Part shown: positions 1 to 8,493 of the stretch, in pieces
How the letters are laid out: every line of letters begins with the position of its first letter
How positions within the stretch are numbered: the first letter of the stretch is position 1
From: an uncultured Pelagibacteraceae bacterium
GTDB lineage: Bacteria > Pseudomonadota > Alphaproteobacteria > Pelagibacterales > Pelagibacteraceae
DNA length: 64,000 nucleotides
Assembly (NCBI GenBank): GCA_902617625.1
Contig: CACMXJ010000003.1
Location: 62,001-126,000 of the forward strand
Direction of reading: 5' to 3'
Notes under the pieces: model-generated
Seen by the model: the letters and a program-made list of their open reading frames with translations, nothing else
The model's database searches: none
What the model was told of the DNA's origin: nothing
Position numbers and translations under genes: made by a program

Positions 1-375
1 AATAGTGTTTCATGTGTTAATGCTGCAGCTCAATTTGCTGGTATTGCCGCATTGGATGGACCAGATGACTCTATAGATGCAATGATGGAAAAATTTACTC
101 AAAGAAGAGACTTAATTTATAAAGGTTTAAATGATCTACCAGGTGTAGAATGTAGTCTACCTGGAGGGGCTTTTTATGCATTTCCTAAAGTAATCGGTAC
201 AGGTATGAATGGTGCTGAGTTTGCAAGAAAGGCTATGCATGAAGCAGGAGTAGCAATAGTTCCTGGATCAGCTTTTGGTGAAACTTGCCAAAATTATGTT
301 AGATTTAGTTTTGCTGCATCAAGAGATAATATTTCACAAGCATTGGAAAATATAAAGAAAATGCTATCTAAATAA
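1..375 (+). CDS. Class I PLP aminotransferase, C-terminal part (aspartate aminotransferase-like), cut by left edge
   Basis: The reading frame is open from base 1 and the start lies outside the window; about 124 C-terminal residues are visible. The segment around GGAFYAFP and VPGSAFGE, ending in YVRFSFAAS, is the small-domain signature of fold-type I aspartate/tyrosine/aromatic aminotransferases. The terminal Arg in VRFSF is the usual substrate-carboxylate binder. The PLP lysine would lie upstream and cannot be seen. The stop is followed by a 39-base gap before the FAD oxidase on the same strand. The exact amino-acid specificity (aspartate or another substrate) cannot be fixed from this fragment. 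Confidence 0.85.
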   Translation, partial: NSVSCVNAAAQFAGIAALDGPDDSIDAMMEKFTQRRDLIYKGLNDLPGVECSLPGGAFYAFPKVIGTGMNGAEFARKAMHEAGVAIVPGSAFGETCQNYVRFSFAASRDNISQALENIKKMLSK

Positions 376-414
376 GGTATATTTTTTTAGCAATATTTAT
401 TAATATCACTTCTT

Positions 415-1788
415 ATGAACGATCAAGTACAGGCAGAGCTAAAAAAAATTTTTAATGGAAGATTCTCAACTTCTGTATCCACGAGAACAAATTATGCTAG
501 AGGTGAAGATACTTATGATCCAATTTTATCAAAAGCTGTAGTATTTCCAGAAACTAATCAGGAGGTTTCTCAAATATTAAGACTGTGTAATGAACATAAA
601 ATTCCTGTGGTGCCATTTGGTACAGGTACCTCCTTAGAGGGTAATGTGGTTGGAAATGAAAAAGGGATAACTATAAGCCTTGAAAAAATGAATAAAATTT
701 TAAGTGTTAATGCTGAGGACTTCGATTGTAGGGTGCAAGCCTGCGTTACAAAAGAACAATTAAATGAATATCTTAGGGAGGACGGCGTCTTTTTTCCAAT
801 TGATCCAGGTGCTAATGCAGCTATCGGAGGTATGGCTTCCACATCCGCCTCAGGAACAATGGCAGTTAAATACGGCACTATGAAAACTGTAATTACTGGT
901 CTGACTGTCGTTTTGCCTAATGGAGATATCATTAACACAGGAGGAAGGACAAAAAAAACCTCAGCAGGTTATAATCTAACTAATTTATTTATTGGTTCTG
1001 AAGGAACTTTAGGAGTTATAACGGAAGTTCAATTGAGGCTTTCTCCTATACCAGAGAGTATAATGTCAGCTGTTTGTCATTTCCCAACTTTAGAAAAAGC
1101 TGTTCAAACTGCACAACAAGTTATTCAGTATGGGGTCCCAATTGCAAGAATTGAAATGTTAAATAAAGATCAAATGGGAATAAGTATAAATTATTCAAAA
1201 TTAAAAGATATTGAGGAAACGCCAACATTATTTTTTGAATTTCATGGATCAGAATTATCTAATAAGGAAAATATCAAAATAGTAGAGGAAATATCCAAAG
1301 ATAATAATGGAAGCTCTTTTAAGTGGGCAAAAGATTTAGAGGAAAGAAATAAACTCTGGCAAGCAAGATGGGACGTTTACTATTCTGTAAAAGCTTTGAT
1401 AAATAATGGAAGAGTTTATTCAACTGATGTGTGTTTACCTATTTCAAATATAACAGAGTGTGTAAACTACGCAGAGGAACAAGCAAAAAAATTTGGACTT
1501 AGAGCTCCAATGGTGGGCCATCTAGGAGATGGAAATTTTCACGTATTGTTACCTTTTGATCCTGAAAATAAAGAAATGTATAAAAAGATAAGAGAATTTA
1601 ATGATTTATTAATTAAAAAGGCCCTAGAACTTAAAGGAACAATTACTGGAGAACATGGTGTAGGCCTTCATAAAAAAGAATATCTTTTAAAGGAGCATGG
1701 AGACAATATTCCTGTTATGAAATTGATTAAAAGAAGTATTGATCAAAATAACATAATGAATCCAGGCAAGATATTTGATCTTAATTAA
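415..1788 (+). CDS. glcD: FAD-linked 2-hydroxyacid oxidase (glycolate oxidase subunit GlcD / D-lactate dehydrogenase family)
   Basis: The 457-residue protein has the PCMH-type FAD-binding fold. The PFGTGTSLEG motif near residues 67-76 binds the FAD pyrophosphate, and GSEGTLGVITEV lies further along the same domain. The C-terminal FAD-oxidase domain carries HLGDGNFH and GEHGVG (from about residue 412). This matches GlcD and D-lactate dehydrogenases, which oxidise glycolate or D-lactate to the 2-oxoacid and pass electrons on to the respiratory chain. No glcE or glcF follows, so a stand-alone D-lactate or D-2-hydroxyacid dehydrogenase is equally possible. It lies 12 bases before a 2-hydroxyacid reductase and upstream of a TRAP transporter, which suggests 2-hydroxy/2-oxo acid metabolism (inference). 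Confidence 0.85.
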   Translation: MNDQVQAELKKIFNGRFSTSVSTRTNYARGEDTYDPILSKAVVFPETNQEVSQILRLCNEHKIPVVPFGTGTSLEGNVVGNEKGITISLEKMNKILSVNAEDFDCRVQACVTKEQLNEYLREDGVFFPIDPGANAAIGGMASTSASGTMAVKYGTMKTVITGLTVVLPNGDIINTGGRTKKTSAGYNLTNLFIGSEGTLGVITEVQLRLSPIPESIMSAVCHFPTLEKAVQTAQQVIQYGVPIARIEMLNKDQMGISINYSKLKDIEETPTLFFEFHGSELSNKENIKIVEEISKDNNGSSFKWAKDLEERNKLWQARWDVYYSVKALINNGRVYSTDVCLPISNITECVNYAEEQAKKFGLRAPMVGHLGDGNFHVLLPFDPENKEMYKKIREFNDLLIKKALELKGTITGEHGVGLHKKEYLLKEHGDNIPVMKLIKRSIDQNNIMNPGKIFDLN

Positions 1789-1800
1789 TAAAAATATTTT

Positions 1801-2754
1801 ATGAAAAAAATTTTGGTTACAAGGAAATTAATCAAAGAAAGCGAGGATAAAGCTTCTAAAACATTTGAACCAATATTCAATTCTAATGACGAGCTATACT
1901 CACAATCAAAAGTCATAGAGATGAGCCAAGGTTGTGATGGGATCCTATCCTCTTTAACTGATAAGATGGATAAAGAAACTATTAATAAGTTACCTGATAC
2001 AATAAAGATAATTTCAAATTTTGCAGTTGGATTTGGAAATATAGATTTGGAAGCAGCAAAAAAAAGAGGAATTGCAGTTACTAATACACCTGAAGTTTTA
2101 TCAGATGCAACAGCAGAGATTGGTATTCTCTTAATATTAGGTGCTTGTAGAAGGGCTGCAGAAGGAATTGAGTCTGCCAGAGAGGGTGGATGGAAATGGT
2201 CTGCAGATTATCTGATTGGTAAACAATTAACCGGAACAAGGCTTGGGGTTTTGGGAATGGGTAGAATTGGACAAAAAATTGCTAGGATTGCCAAATCATT
2301 AGGAATGATTATTCACTATCATAACCGGTCAAAACTGAGTGAGGAAAAAGAGCAAGGTGCCATTTATCACGATAATTTAAAAAGTCTTTTTTCAGTGTCA
2401 GATGTTTTATCTATTTGTTGTCCAGCAACTAAAGAGACCGAAAATATGATAAACAAAGAGACAGTTGAGTATTTCCCTAAAGGAGCAGTAATCACTAATG
2501 TTGCAAGAGGTGATATAGTTGATGATGATGCTTTGATAGATGCACTTAATAGAAGAAAAATTTATGCTGCAGGACTTGATGTTTATAAGAATGAGCCAAA
2601 TTTAAATCCAGGATACTTAAAAATCAAATCAGCTTTTATTTTACCTCACTTAGGTAGTGCAACTAAAGACACTAGAATAGCTATGGCAAACCTTGCGATA
2701 GATAATATTGATGAATTCTTTAAGACGGGAAATTGCACGAATAAAGTAAATTAA
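1801..2754 (+). CDS. D-2-hydroxyacid dehydrogenase (glyoxylate/hydroxypyruvate reductase family)
   Basis: The 317-residue NAD(P)-dependent reductase has the dinucleotide motif GMGRIG at residues 152-157. The family's catalytic set is present: Arg236 in VARGDIVDDDAL, Glu265 in KNEPNLNP and His283 in LPHLGSAT. Such enzymes reduce glyoxylate to glycolate or hydroxypyruvate to glycerate in the cytoplasm. The gene starts 12 bases after the FAD oxidase and is probably cotranscribed with it; the two enzymes could interconvert the same 2-hydroxyacid/2-oxoacid pair in opposite directions. The sequence does not settle the substrate or the NADH/NADPH preference. Confidence 0.88.
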   Translation: MKKILVTRKLIKESEDKASKTFEPIFNSNDELYSQSKVIEMSQGCDGILSSLTDKMDKETINKLPDTIKIISNFAVGFGNIDLEAAKKRGIAVTNTPEVLSDATAEIGILLILGACRRAAEGIESAREGGWKWSADYLIGKQLTGTRLGVLGMGRIGQKIARIAKSLGMIIHYHNRSKLSEEKEQGAIYHDNLKSLFSVSDVLSICCPATKETENMINKETVEYFPKGAVITNVARGDIVDDDALIDALNRRKIYAAGLDVYKNEPNLNPGYLKIKSAFILPHLGSATKDTRIAMANLAIDNIDEFFKTGNCTNKVN

Positions 2755-2845
2755 TTCTACTTCAGATTGAAATTAATTTAAATTCTGCGACATCTACCCC
2801 ATTTTTTGGAAAGACTCTAAATTGAATCTGTGCTTAAATTGATCG

Positions 2846-2857
2846 AGTTAATTAACT
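2846..2857. promoter_or_regulatory. Perfect 12-base palindrome upstream of dctP (possible operator)
   Basis: AGTTAATTAACT reads identically on both strands and ends six bases before the AGGAG ribosome-binding site (2863-2867) of the TRAP binding-protein gene. It lies in the 118-base gap after the reductase gene. It could be an operator, but A/T palindromes are common in DNA of this composition, so this is only a candidate. I could not place a convincing -35/-10 pair in the same gap. Confidence 0.25.
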
Positions 2858-2872
2858 TTAATAGGAGTAATA

Positions 2873-4030
2873 ATGACAAAAGAAAATAAATCATTGAAGG
2901 TGAAAACATCTTCAAGACGTAAGTTCTTTAAAACTGCCGCTAAAGCAGGTGCTGTAGCTGCAGCTGCTGTTGCAATGCCAAACATAGCAACTGCGGGCGG
3001 TCATAAAACTTTAAAGATGCAAGCTGCATGGCCAAGTGGAGCAAACATCTTTTTTGAAATGGCCGGAGACTACTGCAAAATGGTAGATGAGATGTCTGGA
3101 GGTACACTTAAGATTGATCTTCAACCAGTTGGAGCAGTCGTAAAGACTTCAGAAATCGGACAAGCAGTAAGTTCTGGTGTAGTAGATATGGGTCACTGGG
3201 TGACTGCATATTGGTATGGTAAAAATCCAGCTGCATCATTATTTGGAACTGGTCCTTCATACGGTATGTCATCTCAAGAAGTTATGGGATGGATGGAGTA
3301 TGGTGGAGGAAGAAAACTGTATGACGAAACTCTTGCAAAAGTAGGTTTTGATTACATTGGTTTTTTCCATATGCCTATGCCAGCACAGCCTTTTGGTTGG
3401 TTCAAAAAGAACGTAACAAAAGTATCTGATGTTAAAGGTATGAAGTACAGAACAGTTGGTCTAGCGACTAACGTTTTGACTGCAATGGGAATGGTAGTTA
3501 GACAATTACCAGGTGGTGAAATTCAGCCAGCTATGAAAACTGGTTTAATTGAAGCTGCTGAGTTTAACAACCCAACTTCAGACTCTCAATTTGGTATGCA
3601 AGACGTTTCTAAGCACTATCACTTAGGAAGCTTCCACCAATCTCAAGAGATGTTTGAGATTCCAGTTAACAAAAAAACATACAATAGTTTATCACCTGCG
3701 CACCAAGCGATATTGAAAAATGCTGCTTATGCTGCAAATAGTGATAACTACTTTAAAGCTTTAGTAAGATACTCAGCTGACTTAGCTAAGTTGATGAATG
3801 AGCATAAAGTAAATGTTTACCAAACTTCAGATGAGATTTTGGCTCAACAATTAAAAGGTTGGGACAAAGTAATTGGTGACTTTAATAAGAAAGATCCTTT
3901 CTTTAAGAAAGTTGTTGATTCTCAAAAAGCTTATGCGAAGAGAGTAATGAAGTACTTGCTGATGAATCAGCCTAATTACAAACTTGCATATGAAAATGAG
4001 TTTGGTCCAATTGGAAAAGTTAAGATATAA
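2873..4030 (+). CDS. dctP: TRAP transporter substrate-binding protein, DctP/TakP-like, Tat-exported
   Basis: The 385-residue periplasmic binding protein has an N-terminal twin-arginine signal, SRRKFFK at residues 14-20, then an Ala-rich hydrophobic stretch and a likely cleavage near TAGG. The mature part has the TRAP DctP fold: DVKGMKYRTVGLATNV resembles the conserved arginine-containing ligand segment, and the PGGEIQPAMKTGLIEAAEF block is typical of the 2-oxoacid binder TakP. The start is supported by AGGAG five bases upstream. A strong hairpin terminator follows, and the two membrane subunits lie just downstream. The ligand is probably a 2-oxo or other organic acid, inferred from family resemblance and the neighbouring hydroxyacid enzymes. 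Confidence 0.92.
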   Translation: MTKENKSLKVKTSSRRKFFKTAAKAGAVAAAAVAMPNIATAGGHKTLKMQAAWPSGANIFFEMAGDYCKMVDEMSGGTLKIDLQPVGAVVKTSEIGQAVSSGVVDMGHWVTAYWYGKNPAASLFGTGPSYGMSSQEVMGWMEYGGGRKLYDETLAKVGFDYIGFFHMPMPAQPFGWFKKNVTKVSDVKGMKYRTVGLATNVLTAMGMVVRQLPGGEIQPAMKTGLIEAAEFNNPTSDSQFGMQDVSKHYHLGSFHQSQEMFEIPVNKKTYNSLSPAHQAILKNAAYAANSDNYFKALVRYSADLAKLMNEHKVNVYQTSDEILAQQLKGWDKVIGDFNKKDPFFKKVVDSQKAYAKRVMKYLLMNQPNYKLAYENEFGPIGKVKI

Positions 4031-4052
4031 TTAACTTTTATAAATTTTAATG

Positions 4053-4076
4053 AGGGGGCTTCGGCCCCCTTTTTTA
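4053..4076 (+). terminator. Intrinsic terminator with UUCG tetraloop between dctP and dctQ
   Basis: AGGGGGC at 4053-4059 pairs perfectly with GCCCCCT at 4064-4070 around a TTCG loop closed by C-G, the exceptionally stable C(UUCG)G tetraloop. A run of T residues follows. It starts 23 bases after the dctP stop and lies before dctQ, inside what otherwise reads as one transport operon. Partial termination here would give more binding protein than permease. Confidence 0.93.
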
Positions 4077-4115
4077 TTTGATTAATTCAAGACAATTCAA
4101 TAAGAGTCTATATTT

Positions 4116-4709
4116 ATGATGAGATCTTACATAAAATTTGCTGATCGTTTGAGTGTCTCGATGGGTAAAGCATTCTCGTGGTGTATAGTAATTTTGATGG
4201 GCGGAACATGCTATGAAGTTTTTATGGCGTATGCTTTGAATGCCCCAACCTTGTGGAATTTCGATTTTAGTCTTCAGATGTATGGTGCAATTTTTATGAT
4301 GGCAGGAGCTTATACTTTATGCACCGAAGCGCATGTTAGAGGAGATGTTATATACAGATTATTTTCTCAGAGAACGCAAGCTTGGATAGATGTTGTTTTA
4401 TATTTTATTTTCTTCTTCCCTGGCGTTATTGCTTTAGCTTTTTATGGTTATGAATATGCAGCATTAGCATGGAAAATTAAAGAAACAAGTTGGAATAGTC
4501 CTGCACAAATTCAAATTTATATGGCAAAATCTTTAATACCATTATCTGGAGCACTTTTAACACTTCAAGGAATTGGTGAGGTATTTAGATGTATCATTTG
4601 TATTCAAACAGGTAGTTGGCCTGAAAGAGGAACAGAGCGTGATGCTGAGGAAACTGAAAAAGTATTAATGAGAACTTCACAAGAAGGAAACAAAGAAGAT
4701 GTTATTTAG
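4116..4709 (+). CDS. dctQ: TRAP transporter small permease subunit DctQ
   Basis: The 197-residue membrane protein has about four hydrophobic segments, the usual DctQ topology. They are around residues 17-40, 50-70 (MYGAIFMMAGAYTLC), 90-112 and 138-158. The motif AYTLCTEAHVRGDVI is characteristic of the family. The subunit partners DctM and takes substrate delivered by the upstream binding protein in sodium-driven uptake. The hydrophilic tail (about 165-197) is Glu/Arg-rich. The gene overlaps dctM by 11 bases, indicating translational coupling. Two adjacent ATG codons (4116, 4119) are possible starts. Confidence 0.9.
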   Translation: MMRSYIKFADRLSVSMGKAFSWCIVILMGGTCYEVFMAYALNAPTLWNFDFSLQMYGAIFMMAGAYTLCTEAHVRGDVIYRLFSQRTQAWIDVVLYFIFFFPGVIALAFYGYEYAALAWKIKETSWNSPAQIQIYMAKSLIPLSGALLTLQGIGEVFRCIICIQTGSWPERGTERDAEETEKVLMRTSQEGNKEDVI

Positions 4710-6060
4710 TCTTACAAATCCAGAAGTAGCAATTATGATGATGGGAATATTTCTATTTGCCGTCTTATTAGGTTTTCCTATTGCTTTCACTTTAATGGCA
4801 ATGGGTTTAGGTTTTGGATACTACGCATATTTTGATCCGACTAAGATGGAGCATCTTTTAGATAACAGGATATTTCAACTTTTTGTCCAAAATACTTATA
4901 CTGTAATGGATAACAATGTGTTAACCGCAGTCCCCCTCTTTTTATTTATGGGGTATTTAGTTGAGAGAGCTGGCATTGTTGCAAAGTTATTTTTTGCAAT
5001 AAGATTAGCATCTCACAAACTTCCAGCTTCAATGGCAGTTGCTGCATTGATTACCTGTGCACTATTTTCAACCGCAACAGGTATCATAGGAGCAGTAGTA
5101 ACGTTAATGGGTCTTCTCGCTTGGCCAGCAATGATTAAAGCTGGTTATGATAAAAAATTTGCATCTGGAATTATTTGTTCGGGAGGTTGTCTAGGAATTT
5201 TAATTCCACCTAGCATTATGTTGATTGTTTATTCTGTAATTGCCCAATTGTCGCCTTTACGATTATTTGCAGCTGCAATTTTCCCAGGATTAATGTTAGC
5301 AGGACTTTATATCGGTTATGCGGTATTTAGGGCTTGGATGAATCCTTCGATAGCTCCAAAACCTGCAGCAGAAGAGATTCCTCCTACTGCAGTAATTTTG
5401 AAAGAAGTTTTAGTTTCTTTCTTACCATTATTTTCTTTAATAATCCTAGTTTTAGGAACAATACTTGCAGGTATAGCAACCCCAGCAGAGGCAGCCGCTG
5501 TTGGTGCATTTGGCTCATTAGTGCTTTCATATTTTTATAAAACACTTAAATGGAAAAATTTTAAAGAGTCAGTTTTTCTTACAGCAAAAACAACAGCCAT
5601 GATTATGTGGTTATTCATTGGTTCTTGGACATTTGCCTCAGTATTTTCATACTTGGGTGGTCACGAAGTTTTTGAGCATTTTTTCAAATCTTTAAATTTA
5701 CAGCCTTGGCAGTTTTTAGTTATTACCCAATTAATTATATTTTTATTGGGATGGCCCCTAGAATGGACTGAGATATTAATCATATTTGTGCCGATATTTT
5801 TACCATTAGTTGAATTTTTTGGAGTTAATCCATATTTTTTTGCAATGTTAATCGCATTAAATTTACAAACCTCATTTCTGACACCCCCCATGGCAATGTC
5901 AGCTTATTATTTGAAAGGAGTTCAATCAAAGAATGTTGAACTTATGGAAATTTTTGGAGGGATAATGCCTTTCTTAGGAATTGTAATTTTAGCGATGGTT
6001 CTGATGTATTTATTCCCAGGAATAGCACTTTGGTTACCAGAGACATTATTTGCAAATTAA
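4699..6060 (+). CDS. dctM: TRAP transporter large permease subunit DctM
   Basis: The 453-residue polytopic inner-membrane protein carries hallmark DctM segments: GFPIAFTLMAMG near the N-terminus, VPLFLFMGYLVERAG, the ATGIIGAVVTLMG stretch and LGILIPPSIMLIVYS. These correspond to the ion-transporter superfamily core with its two re-entrant hairpins. It forms the translocation channel driven by a sodium gradient. It overlaps dctQ by 11 bases and is followed after six bases by an amidase gene, so dctQ-dctM-amidase are probably one message. Its length is normal for the family. Confidence 0.94.
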   Translation: MLFSLTNPEVAIMMMGIFLFAVLLGFPIAFTLMAMGLGFGYYAYFDPTKMEHLLDNRIFQLFVQNTYTVMDNNVLTAVPLFLFMGYLVERAGIVAKLFFAIRLASHKLPASMAVAALITCALFSTATGIIGAVVTLMGLLAWPAMIKAGYDKKFASGIICSGGCLGILIPPSIMLIVYSVIAQLSPLRLFAAAIFPGLMLAGLYIGYAVFRAWMNPSIAPKPAAEEIPPTAVILKEVLVSFLPLFSLIILVLGTILAGIATPAEAAAVGAFGSLVLSYFYKTLKWKNFKESVFLTAKTTAMIMWLFIGSWTFASVFSYLGGHEVFEHFFKSLNLQPWQFLVITQLIIFLLGWPLEWTEILIIFVPIFLPLVEFFGVNPYFFAMLIALNLQTSFLTPPMAMSAYYLKGVQSKNVELMEIFGGIMPFLGIVILAMVLMYLFPGIALWLPETLFAN

Positions 6061-6066
6061 TTTTAA

Positions 6067-7395
6067 ATGACAGATATATTTTCTTTAAGTCTTGAGGAAC
6101 TAGCAAAAAAGATAAAAGATGCCCAACTTACATCAGTCGAAGTTTGTGAAAAATATATTGAACGAATAGATAAGTTTGAAAAAGATGTAAAAGCCTGGGC
6201 ACATTTTGATAAAAAAGTTTTATTAGAAAAAGCAAATGAGGCTGATGATCATAGAAGATCAGGAAAACCAGTAGGACCACTGCATGGTGTGCCGATAGCA
6301 GTTAAAGATATTATTGGAACTGTTGACATGCCTACTGAGTGTGGAACTGTAATCAGGAAAGGAAAATCATATTCTCAAAATGCTGAAATAATTGATTTGC
6401 TTCATGCATCAGGAGCAATTGTCATGGGCAAAACAGCAACCTCAGAACTTGCCTACCTAGGACCTCCAGCTACAACTAATCCTCACGACAAAGATAGAAC
6501 ACCGGGTGGTTCATCTAGTGGATCAGCAGCTTCAGTTGCTTCCTTTATGGCACCAGCTTCTATTGGTTCTCAAACAGGAGGATCTGTAATAAGACCAGCT
6601 TCTTATTGTGGTGTAGTTGGTTATAAACCAAGCTATGGACTGATTTCAAGAAATGGAGTTCTAAGAACCTCATACAACTTAGATCAAATTGGAATGTTTG
6701 GTCGTAAAGTTGAAGATGTAGCTATGTTAGCAAAGGTATTGATAAAGAAAGATAAATATGATCCAGCTACGATTCATTACTCTACAGAAAATATTTTAAC
6801 TGAAACTAAGAAAGGTCCAATTTTTGAGCCTAAGTTTATTTTTTATAAAACTGATCATTGGAAAATAATTGATAAAAAATCACGAGAGTCTTTTGAATAT
6901 TTTATTAAATCCTTTAAAAAAAATATTGAGATATTTGATACTCCCTCATATTTTAAGGATATACACAAATATCACCAAATTATTCATGAAACAGACTTAG
7001 CAAACAATTTTTCTGTTTATTTTCAAAAATTTAAAAAGAAACTTTCAAATTATATGCAGGATGCTATTTCAAATGGAAATAAATACACCGCAAAAGAATA
7101 CGCCGAGGCAATTGATTTTATGAAAAGAAGTTATGAGTCTTATGAAGAAGTATTCGAGGACTATCATGGAGTATTATCGCCATCTAGTCCAGGTGTTGCA
7201 CCTAAAGGATTAAAGAGTACTGGAACAGCAGAATTTAACAAAGTCTGGTCTTATCTAGGTACCCCCTGTATATCACTACCTTTACTTGAGGGCGAAAATA
7301 ATCTACCATTAGGAGTTCAATTAATTGGCAGCAAATATGATGATCATAGATTTTTAGGTGTTGCCAATTGGCTTGAAAAGGAGTGTCAGGATTAA
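6067..7395 (+). CDS. Amidase-signature family hydrolase
   Basis: The 442-residue enzyme has the complete amidase-signature core: Lys80 in VPIAVKD, the Gly/Ser-rich loop GGSSSGSAAS (cis-Ser about 149) and the nucleophile Ser about 173 in QTGGSVIRPAS. It hydrolyses an amide or urea-type bond in the cytoplasm. It is not obviously GatA: no gatB or gatC is nearby. Its position six bases behind dctM suggests that it acts on a compound imported by the TRAP system or on a derivative of it (inference). Substrate specificity cannot be read from the sequence. Confidence 0.85.
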   Translation: MTDIFSLSLEELAKKIKDAQLTSVEVCEKYIERIDKFEKDVKAWAHFDKKVLLEKANEADDHRRSGKPVGPLHGVPIAVKDIIGTVDMPTECGTVIRKGKSYSQNAEIIDLLHASGAIVMGKTATSELAYLGPPATTNPHDKDRTPGGSSSGSAASVASFMAPASIGSQTGGSVIRPASYCGVVGYKPSYGLISRNGVLRTSYNLDQIGMFGRKVEDVAMLAKVLIKKDKYDPATIHYSTENILTETKKGPIFEPKFIFYKTDHWKIIDKKSRESFEYFIKSFKKNIEIFDTPSYFKDIHKYHQIIHETDLANNFSVYFQKFKKKLSNYMQDAISNGNKYTAKEYAEAIDFMKRSYESYEEVFEDYHGVLSPSSPGVAPKGLKSTGTAEFNKVWSYLGTPCISLPLLEGENNLPLGVQLIGSKYDDHRFLGVANWLEKECQD

Positions 7396-7399
7396 CTGT

Positions 7400-7576
7400 A
7401 TGAATAAAATAACAACAATAATAGGTTTGTCATTTGCTGTTTTCTTTTTAATTGGTCTAGCGACTACTCTTACTAGATCAATGATGATCGGTTTTTTAGA
7501 TGTAATTCCAGTTTATTTGTTGATGGGTGCTGCCATCATAATGATGATTTACGAAGCCTTCTTTGATAAAAGTTAA
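7400..7576 (+). CDS. Small two-helix membrane protein of unknown function (58 aa)
   Basis: I do not recognise this protein. From the ATG at 7400 it encodes 58 residues with two hydrophobic segments: ITTIIGLSFAVFFLIGLA (residues 4-21) and VIPVYLLMGAAIIMMIYE (about 35-52). They are separated by a short loop containing an Arg, and a basic/acidic C-terminus follows. A longer in-frame start at 7358 would overlap the amidase by 38 bases and add a less plausible basic leader, so I prefer 7400. It lies five bases after the amidase stop and may belong to the same operon. Confidence 0.6.
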   Translation: MNKITTIIGLSFAVFFLIGLATTLTRSMMIGFLDVIPVYLLMGAAIIMMIYEAFFDKS

Positions 7577-7587
7577 TTTGTCGTAAA

Positions 7588-8493
7588 TTGAATAATTCGA
7601 AAAAAAATTTTTTTTCATTTTCCTTATTATTTATTCAGCCAATTTTTATGGCTAGTAATCTTGTTGTAGCTAGAGGTGGTGTCGAGTTTGTACCTCCAAT
7701 ATCATTAGCTTTTTGGAGATGGACACTAGTTTTTTTGATATTATTACCTTTCACATACATAACATTAAAAAAAAATTTTAAGATTATTAAAAAAGAATGT
7801 AAAAAATTATTTTTTTTAGGCTCAATGGGATGTGGAGTATGCGGGGCCTTTCCATTTTTGGCAGGTGAAACTACAACTGTAACAAATATGGGAATTATTT
7901 ATACATCTTCACCTGTGTTCATAATTTTGATTTCATACTTTTTTTTTCATGAAAAAATAAATTTAACGAAAATAATTGGATTAATTACATGTTTGATAGG
8001 AGTCTTTACAATTATTATAAAAGGAGATTTAAATTTATTAATTAATTTACAATTTACTATCGGTGATTTATGGATGTTGGCTGCCGCTATAGGATGGGCA
8101 TTATATTCAATTTATTTATTTTATTGGAATTCAGAACTAAAAATTTTTGAAAGATTTACCTTAATATCATTTTTTGGAGCTTTAAGTTTATTACCATTCT
8201 ATATAGGTGAGGAATTACTTTATAAACAGACAGTTTTTATGCCTGAATTTTATTTTTGGGTAATCTTTGCTGCTATTTCGCCAGGAATAATTGCTTTTAC
8301 ACTTTACACTGTTGCCCAAAAAAAATTAGGTGCGTCTTTAACAGGTTTCACTCTTTACGTTTTTACAGTCTACGGAGCAATTTATGGTTATTTTTTATTT
8401 GATGAAAAATTTGAAAATTATCATTTCATCGGAACAATTCTGGTATTTTTTGGCATATACTTAGCAAAGAAAAAAAATGTTAAAAAAGTTTAG
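7588..8493 (+). CDS. DMT-superfamily EamA-type transporter
   Basis: The 301-residue protein has about ten hydrophobic helices arranged as two EamA repeats. The first contains SLAFWRWTLVFLILLPF and ends near ITCLIGVFTIIIKG; the second starts at IGDLWMLAAAIGWALYSIYL and ends with FIGTILVFFGIYLAKK. EamA proteins are mostly metabolite exporters. The likely start is TTG at 7588, because the first helix (SLLFIQPIFMASNLVVARG) begins before the first in-frame ATG at 7648. No good ribosome-binding site is visible at either. It overlaps the next gene by 17 bases. The substrate is unknown. Confidence 0.85.
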   Translation: MNNSKKNFFSFSLLFIQPIFMASNLVVARGGVEFVPPISLAFWRWTLVFLILLPFTYITLKKNFKIIKKECKKLFFLGSMGCGVCGAFPFLAGETTTVTNMGIIYTSSPVFIILISYFFFHEKINLTKIIGLITCLIGVFTIIIKGDLNLLINLQFTIGDLWMLAAAIGWALYSIYLFYWNSELKIFERFTLISFFGALSLLPFYIGEELLYKQTVFMPEFYFWVIFAAISPGIIAFTLYTVAQKKLGASLTGFTLYVFTVYGAIYGYFLFDEKFENYHFIGTILVFFGIYLAKKKNVKKV

